From NCBI GenBank assembly GCA_028684405.1, contig JAQUGA010000066.1:1-11484 (forward strand): a stretch of DNA of 11,484 nt, written 5' to 3'. The translations under genes and the position numbers were made by a program. The notes under the pieces are model-generated. The model was not told where the DNA came from, did not search any database, and was given only the letters and a program-made list of their open reading frames with translations. The stretch is from Bacteroidales bacterium (GTDB lineage Bacteria > Bacteroidota > Bacteroidia > Bacteroidales > WCHB1-69). Positions 7,188 through 11,484 of the stretch are shown piece after piece. Each line of letters opens with the position of its first letter. Positions within the stretch are counted from its first letter, which is position 1.

Positions 7188-9539
7188 TTAGAATGGATAT
7201 CCGATAGCAAAGTTCATCATAACATCTTTAAAAGAAAGATCATTTGTTCTCCAGCGTTCTCCAATATCTTTTCCTGGATTGTATAATTTTAAAGCACCAT
7301 CAAAACGGACAATGATCAATGAAAAATCCAAACGTATTCCCAATCCAGCATCCAGTGCTACTTCTTTGTAAAAACGATTCAATTCAAAGTTGCCATTGGG
7401 AATGGTGAGGTTTTCGCGCATCAACCATACATTTCCGGCATCGGCAAAAAGAGCTCCTTTAAAAAAGGACCAAATAGGGAAACGCAATTCGGCATTCATT
7501 TCGAGTTTTAAATCGCCTGTTTGTTCAAAATTTGTGACCGATTGATAGGAGCCCGGTCCTAAAGTTCGCATTCTCCATCCGCGCATGCCGTTGGCTCCTC
7601 CTAAGAAAAAACTCTTTTCAAAAGGAATAGACCACGAATTTATTAGTGGAATTCCAATTCCAAAACTGCTTCGCATGGCCAAGATTGTTTGTTCGCTAAA
7701 ACGATAATAATGACGTAAATCAACATCGGTAGAGATGTAATTTGCGTACGGAATTCCAAATAATAGATATTGGTTATTTTCGTTTTTTGGACTTTTTGCA
7801 ATTGCATTATAAGCACTTAGTGAATTGCCCACCGATTCGAAATTAAGTCGGGCATACGAATACGTTTTTCGTTCACTTTGATGTTGATTGGAATAGATAA
7901 AACTGTATTTTAGGGCAAATACCAAGTGGTCGGAATATTGCTCTTTTACTCTGCGGTTAAATTGGTTTAAGATGGCCAAAAAGCTCGAATCTGGATTGAT
8001 TTTTACAGAGTTTATGTCAATGGGAAATATTTGATGCCTGATTTCTCTAGATTGTCGCCATTCGTACCCAAATGAAAAGTTTCCAACAAAGCGATTGTAG
8101 TCGGGACGTTGTTGATAATTAGCAGCTACTCGCAATAGTGTTTTGGGGCGGTATTGTTTTTTGCTCAACAAGGTTCGAATGGGAAAAACAAAAGCTGGTA
8201 TTTCTAAAGTAACACTCGAACTTAATTCTAAAGTGTTAAAAATAAATAGTTTTTTTTGATCATTCAACTCTTCACTAATCAAGCGTTGAGCTTCAAAACC
8301 GCCCCCCATTCTAAAGCTTAATATTTGAGCTCTTTTGAAGGCATTTCTGTTAAATAAGTAAAAATCGAGTCCAGAGCCCGGATTGCCTCCCGAATTGGTA
8401 AACTTGGTTTCTATTCCGTACTCATACTGTCTGATGGGATTGAGATGGATATTGCAGTCCAGAAAATTTCCATCCGCAGAATTTGTACTGTCTGTTGATT
8501 CCTGAAATGAGATATTGATATACTGAAAATTTCGCAAATCATTTAATCGATTAAAGGTCATATTCGATTGCCTCAAACTGTATTTTTCGGTAGGTTTAAT
8601 GACTACAGCTTGTCCCAATACGCTGGGGCGGTAATTAAGTTTATCGGAATAATAAATGTAATAAGGATAGGAAATAGTATCTCCATATTCGCGATGCAAA
8701 AATTGATATATTTTCTGATCTTGTGCTTGAGCCTTTAAGGGATTATACTCAGGAAACATGGAAACTTTTCCAATTCGATACTGTTTGTGACGCAATTCAA
8801 CGCTGTCTTTTGCATCGTATAAATTGCTTATATTAACAATGGCATTAAATTCATTTGAATGAAAATTGGTGTCCACCATAAAAGAGACATACTCTCGGGG
8901 AAAATTATAATATCCAGAATTACGAAGTAAATTTACGATTCTGTCGCGCTCTTGTCCCAAAAGCGAAGTGCTGTAGATGGATCCTCTCTTTACTAAACTG
9001 GATGCAGAATCGGAAGAAACAATTCTTAAAATAGTGGTATCGGATATTGAAAAATCTTTTGATTTAAGGCGATATGGTTCGCCCGTTTGAATGTCGTAAT
9101 TGACAACGGCTTTTTTCTTGGCCGTATCAATAGAAACATCAACCTGAGCATTAAAATAACCGTTATTATCCATAAACATCTTCATCTGGGACGCCGAATA
9201 GAATGTAAAATTGGTGTCTAGTAGAACTGGGGCTTCGCCAAAATTACGCTTCATAAAACTCTTAAATTTCCTGGGTTTACCTCCGTCAAACATTGAGTAT
9301 ATTCGGACTTTTATTTTTACCATGTCGAAAAATTTCCGATTGGTAGCTGGTTTAGCCAAAGTGTATAAGTCGTATGGATCAACAACGGGCTTGTCGAGTT
9401 TAATTTTGTTTTTCTGTAAATAATAGCTTTGCTCTGGGATATGGCGAGTTGGACTGCATGCATTAAAAACAAATAGCAAAAATAGCAAACGAAAAACGAT
9501 TGAAATTCTAAACTTGCTTTTTATTTGTTTTTGTTCCAT
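7188..9539 (-). CDS. tamL: TamL-type lipid-anchored Omp85 (BamA/TamA family) outer-membrane protein
   Basis: A 783-residue Omp85 protein. The N terminus has a basic stretch, a hydrophobic core (about 14-25) and a lipobox-like FNAC with C28 as the predicted lipidated residue. This lipoprotein signal, followed by SPTRHIPEQSYYL, is the hallmark of Bacteroidota TamL rather than TamA. About three POTRA-like modules follow (about 30-365), two showing the typical NGYF (126-129) and SGYY (208-211) turns. The C-terminal 16-stranded-type barrel (about 370-783) carries the loop-6 signature MRGWRM (652-657, family [V/M]RG[F/W]) and ends in Phe, as outer-membrane barrels do. The protein is expected to help insert or move proteins or lipids at the outer membrane, with POTRAs in the periplasm. 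Its usual partner TamB is not encoded in this window. The gene starts 1 nt after the lolA stop, indicating co-transcription and perhaps translational coupling. A generic BamA-like function is the alternative. Confidence 0.85.
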   Translation of the reverse strand: MEQKQIKSKFRISIVFRLLFLLFVFNACSPTRHIPEQSYYLQKNKIKLDKPVVDPYDLYTLAKPATNRKFFDMVKIKVRIYSMFDGGKPRKFKSFMKRNFGEAPVLLDTNFTFYSASQMKMFMDNNGYFNAQVDVSIDTAKKKAVVNYDIQTGEPYRLKSKDFSISDTTILRIVSSDSASSLVKRGSIYSTSLLGQERDRIVNLLRNSGYYNFPREYVSFMVDTNFHSNEFNAIVNISNLYDAKDSVELRHKQYRIGKVSMFPEYNPLKAQAQDQKIYQFLHREYGDTISYPYYIYYSDKLNYRPSVLGQAVVIKPTEKYSLRQSNMTFNRLNDLRNFQYINISFQESTDSTNSADGNFLDCNIHLNPIRQYEYGIETKFTNSGGNPGSGLDFYLFNRNAFKRAQILSFRMGGGFEAQRLISEELNDQKKLFIFNTLELSSSVTLEIPAFVFPIRTLLSKKQYRPKTLLRVAANYQQRPDYNRFVGNFSFGYEWRQSREIRHQIFPIDINSVKINPDSSFLAILNQFNRRVKEQYSDHLVFALKYSFIYSNQHQSERKTYSYARLNFESVGNSLSAYNAIAKSPKNENNQYLLFGIPYANYISTDVDLRHYYRFSEQTILAMRSSFGIGIPLINSWSIPFEKSFFLGGANGMRGWRMRTLGPGSYQSVTNFEQTGDLKLEMNAELRFPIWSFFKGALFADAGNVWLMRENLTIPNGNFELNRFYKEVALDAGLGIRLDFSLIIVRFDGALKLYNPGKDIGERWRTNDLSFKDVMMNFAIGYPF

Positions 9540-9540
9540 A

Positions 9541-10206
9541 TTATCTCATGTCAATTATTTCGATGTCCTTGTGTTTTGCAGGGTCAAAGATAAAAATGGC
9601 ATCTTCTATAGCTTGGTTTGGAACAAATGAAGTGATTGAATATGTGTAGATTTCACCTGATTTTTCGATGATGGACAATTGCATTAATTGCTGTTTTAGT
9701 TTGTCAATTTCAACTCTAATGCGACTGTATGATTGTGCTTTTAGGGGAAACAAATCAATTACCTGAACGATTCTGCCAGCCACCGTAGTTTCTCGAATCA
9801 TTCGAGGTTTGAATTTTGTTTTATAATCGTCTAAAATAAACGCTGGATTAATGGTCTCTTCTTCGGTATTTGCATTGTTTATGCTAACTTCGTTTACTTC
9901 CTGAGAGTGCGTCCAGGTTGTTTTTCCATCGCAATATAAAACTTGATCGTTGAATGTATAACGATATTTGTCGCCTTTTACCCAAACAGAGCCTTTAACC
10001 GTGTTTTGAACTACTTTGTCTTTTTCTTGTTTAAAAATAAAATTGATTTTAATGGTTTTGTAAGATTTTGTTTTCTTGGAAACTTTGTCTAAAATTTCGG
10101 CAGAACTATCGTTTAATTGAGCCCAGCTTGATATTGGATTTAGAAGCATGAGAAAACAAAATAAGAGGAACGATTTTTTTGCAATTATGAGCGTTGTTGT
10201 TTTCAT
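9541..10206 (-). CDS. lolA: Outer-membrane lipoprotein carrier protein LolA
   Basis: A 221-residue periplasmic protein. A signal peptide (basic K10-K11, hydrophobic about 12-23) is probably cut after SSWA (A29). The mature part follows the LolA beta-sheet fold: GSVWVKGDKYRY (72-83), the DGKTTW turn (93-98) matching the family's DGxxxW, and a C-terminal FIFDPAKHKDIEIID (205-219). LolA accepts lipoproteins from the LolCDE exporter at the inner membrane and ferries them through the periplasm; Bacteroidota usually lack a recognisable LolB receptor. The reading frame extends back to a TTG at 10233, but ATG 10206 gives a normal signal peptide and leaves a 30-nt gap after ftsK. The ftsK-lolA order is a familiar Bacteroidota arrangement. 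The next gene encodes a predicted lipoprotein (TamL), so LolA is expected to carry its neighbour's product. Confidence 0.9.
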   Translation of the reverse strand: MKTTTLIIAKKSFLLFCFLMLLNPISSWAQLNDSSAEILDKVSKKTKSYKTIKINFIFKQEKDKVVQNTVKGSVWVKGDKYRYTFNDQVLYCDGKTTWTHSQEVNEVSINNANTEEETINPAFILDDYKTKFKPRMIRETTVAGRIVQVIDLFPLKAQSYSRIRVEIDKLKQQLMQLSIIEKSGEIYTYSITSFVPNQAIEDAIFIFDPAKHKDIEIIDMR

Positions 10207-10236
10207 GGTGTTTTTATTTATCGTTAATTGCAATTG

Positions 10237-11484
10237 CTATACCAAATTATTATCTTTTAAAAACTCATTTAATTCCATTTCTGTTTTAATTTTCACTTCG
10301 CGTGCTTTGCTGCCTTCAAAAGGGCCAACAATACCGAGAGCTTCCATTTGGTCAATAATGCGGCCAGCCCTGTTGTAACCCAGTCTAAGTTTTCGTTGCA
10401 AAAGCGAAGTTGAGCCCTGTTGTGTTTGTACCAACATTCTGGCAGCTTCAACAAAAAGGGAGTCTCTGTCGTCTGGATCAAATTCGGAGATGCTATCTGT
10501 TTCTTCGTCGGGCACTTCTGGCAATAATAGAGCACTGCTAAAGGCACGTTGCGAGCCGATAAATTCGGTTATATTATCGATTTCCGGAGTGTCCACAAAA
10601 GCACATTGCAAGCGGATTAAATCGTTTCCGGTGGAAAGCAGCATGTCGCCGCGTCCAATTAACTGTTCGGCACCACTGCTGTCCAAAATTGTTCTGGAGT
10701 CGATTTTCGACGTTACTCTAAATGCAATTCGTGCAGGGAAGTTGGCTTTAATGGTACCCGTAATAATGTTTACCGAAGGACGTTGAGTGGCAATGATTAA
10801 GTGAATGCCAATGGCTCGAGCCAGCTGAGCCAAGCGGGCAATGGGCATTTCCACTTCTTTTCCGGCCGTCATAATTAAATCGGCAAACTCATCCACAATG
10901 AGTACAATGTAGGGCAAATATCGGTGACCGTTTTCGGGGTTTAATTTGCGATTGATAAATTTGTAATTGTACTCTTTGATATTTCTACATTGAGCGTCTT
11001 TCAGCAAGTCATAGCGATTGTCCATTTCGATACACAAAGAGTTGACGGTGCGAACTACTTTTTTAGTATCCGTAATAATTGCCTCTTCAGAATCAGGAAG
11101 TTTTGCTAAATAGTGACGTTCTATTTTTGAAAAAAGAGTAAGTTCAACTTTTTTAGGGTCAACCATCACAAATTTTAATTCTGCCGGATGTTTTTTATAG
11201 AGCAAAGAAGCAATAATTGCATTCAAGCCCACCGATTTTCCTTGTCCGGTAGCACCAGCCATGAGGAGGTGAGGCATTTTCGCTAAGTCATAAACAAAAG
11301 TTTCGTTGGAAATGGTTTTTCCAAGTCCGATGGGCAAATCAAATTTTGAGTTAACAAATTTCTCAGAAGACAAAATAGAGCGCATGGGCACAATTTCGGG
11401 TTTTGAGTTGGGAACTTCAATTCCAATGGTGCCTTTGCCCGGAATAGGAGCGATAATCCGAATTCCAAGAGCGGCCAAACTGAG
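10237..11484 (-). CDS. ftsK: DNA translocase FtsK/SpoIIIE, C-terminal part (5' end outside window)
   Basis: The frame is open to the right edge, so the N-terminal membrane segments and linker are missing and only the last 415 residues are visible. Numbered from the first visible codon, these hold the end of the alpha domain (RIIAPIPGKGTIGIEVPN, 9-26) and the RecA-like beta motor. The motor shows Walker A GATGQGKS (77-84), Walker B IVLIVDEFADL (193-203, DE at 198-199) and ATQRPS (232-237). A winged-helix gamma domain (about 342-400, with the STSLLQRKLRLGYNRAGRII segment) follows. FtsK pumps chromosomal DNA toward the dif site at the division septum, and gamma reads polar KOPS-like sequences and contacts XerD. 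All catalytic motifs are intact. It is the first visible gene of a minus-strand operon with lolA, tamL and a helicase, and the operon promoter must lie beyond the window or inside ftsK. Confidence 0.95.
   Translation of the reverse strand, partial: LSLAALGIRIIAPIPGKGTIGIEVPNSKPEIVPMRSILSSEKFVNSKFDLPIGLGKTISNETFVYDLAKMPHLLMAGATGQGKSVGLNAIIASLLYKKHPAELKFVMVDPKKVELTLFSKIERHYLAKLPDSEEAIITDTKKVVRTVNSLCIEMDNRYDLLKDAQCRNIKEYNYKFINRKLNPENGHRYLPYIVLIVDEFADLIMTAGKEVEMPIARLAQLARAIGIHLIIATQRPSVNIITGTIKANFPARIAFRVTSKIDSRTILDSSGAEQLIGRGDMLLSTGNDLIRLQCAFVDTPEIDNITEFIGSQRAFSSALLLPEVPDEETDSISEFDPDDRDSLFVEAARMLVQTQQGSTSLLQRKLRLGYNRAGRIIDQMEALGIVGPFEGSKAREVKIKTEMELNEFLKDNNLV

Noticed and set aside
5757..11484. 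The helicase and FtsK as parts of a defence or mobile system.
   Set aside because: The surrounding genes are conserved housekeeping genes in tight operon order. There are no nuclease, integrase, methylase, repeat or base-composition shifts nearby.

Overview
The window looks like ordinary chromosomal DNA of a low-GC Bacteroidota bacterium, probably Bacteroidales or a relative. Three things point there. Start codons lack Shine-Dalgarno sequences. Four genes are preceded by the phylum's TAnnTTTG -7 promoter element, in one case with a perfectly spaced TTTG -33 box. The gene content also fits: a TamL-type lipoprotein Omp85 protein, the FtsK-LolA neighbourhood, and a Bacteroidota-type Crp/Fnr regulator. 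Genus and species cannot be read from the sequence.

Left part (1-4785). A Crp/Fnr-family regulator on the + strand (159-854) converges on two tandem minus-strand long-chain acyl-CoA synthetase paralogues (967-2616 and 2878-4530). A bidirectional hairpin at 922-955 separates the regulator from the first synthetase. A strong hairpin at 2773-2816 separates the two synthetases, and each has its own promoter candidate. They therefore look like separate transcription units rather than an operon. Divergent from the second synthetase is a D-2-hydroxyacid dehydrogenase on the + strand (4786-5739).

Right part (5757-11484). Four minus-strand genes lie almost end to end and read as one operon in the order ftsK (5' end beyond the window) - lolA - tamL - RecD/Pif1-like helicase, with gaps of 30, 1 and 3 nt. 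The products are a septal DNA translocase, the periplasmic lipoprotein carrier, a lipid-anchored outer-membrane Omp85 protein that is itself a predicted LolA client, and a small SF1 helicase. The operon thus mixes chromosome handling with outer-membrane biogenesis.

I see no mobile element, CRISPR array, tRNA, rRNA or recognisable riboswitch, and nothing that makes a convincing new system. The observations most worth checking are the promoter-defined start corrections, the uneven divergence of the paired acyl-CoA synthetases, the LolA/TamL pairing, and the small palindrome upstream of the regulator.
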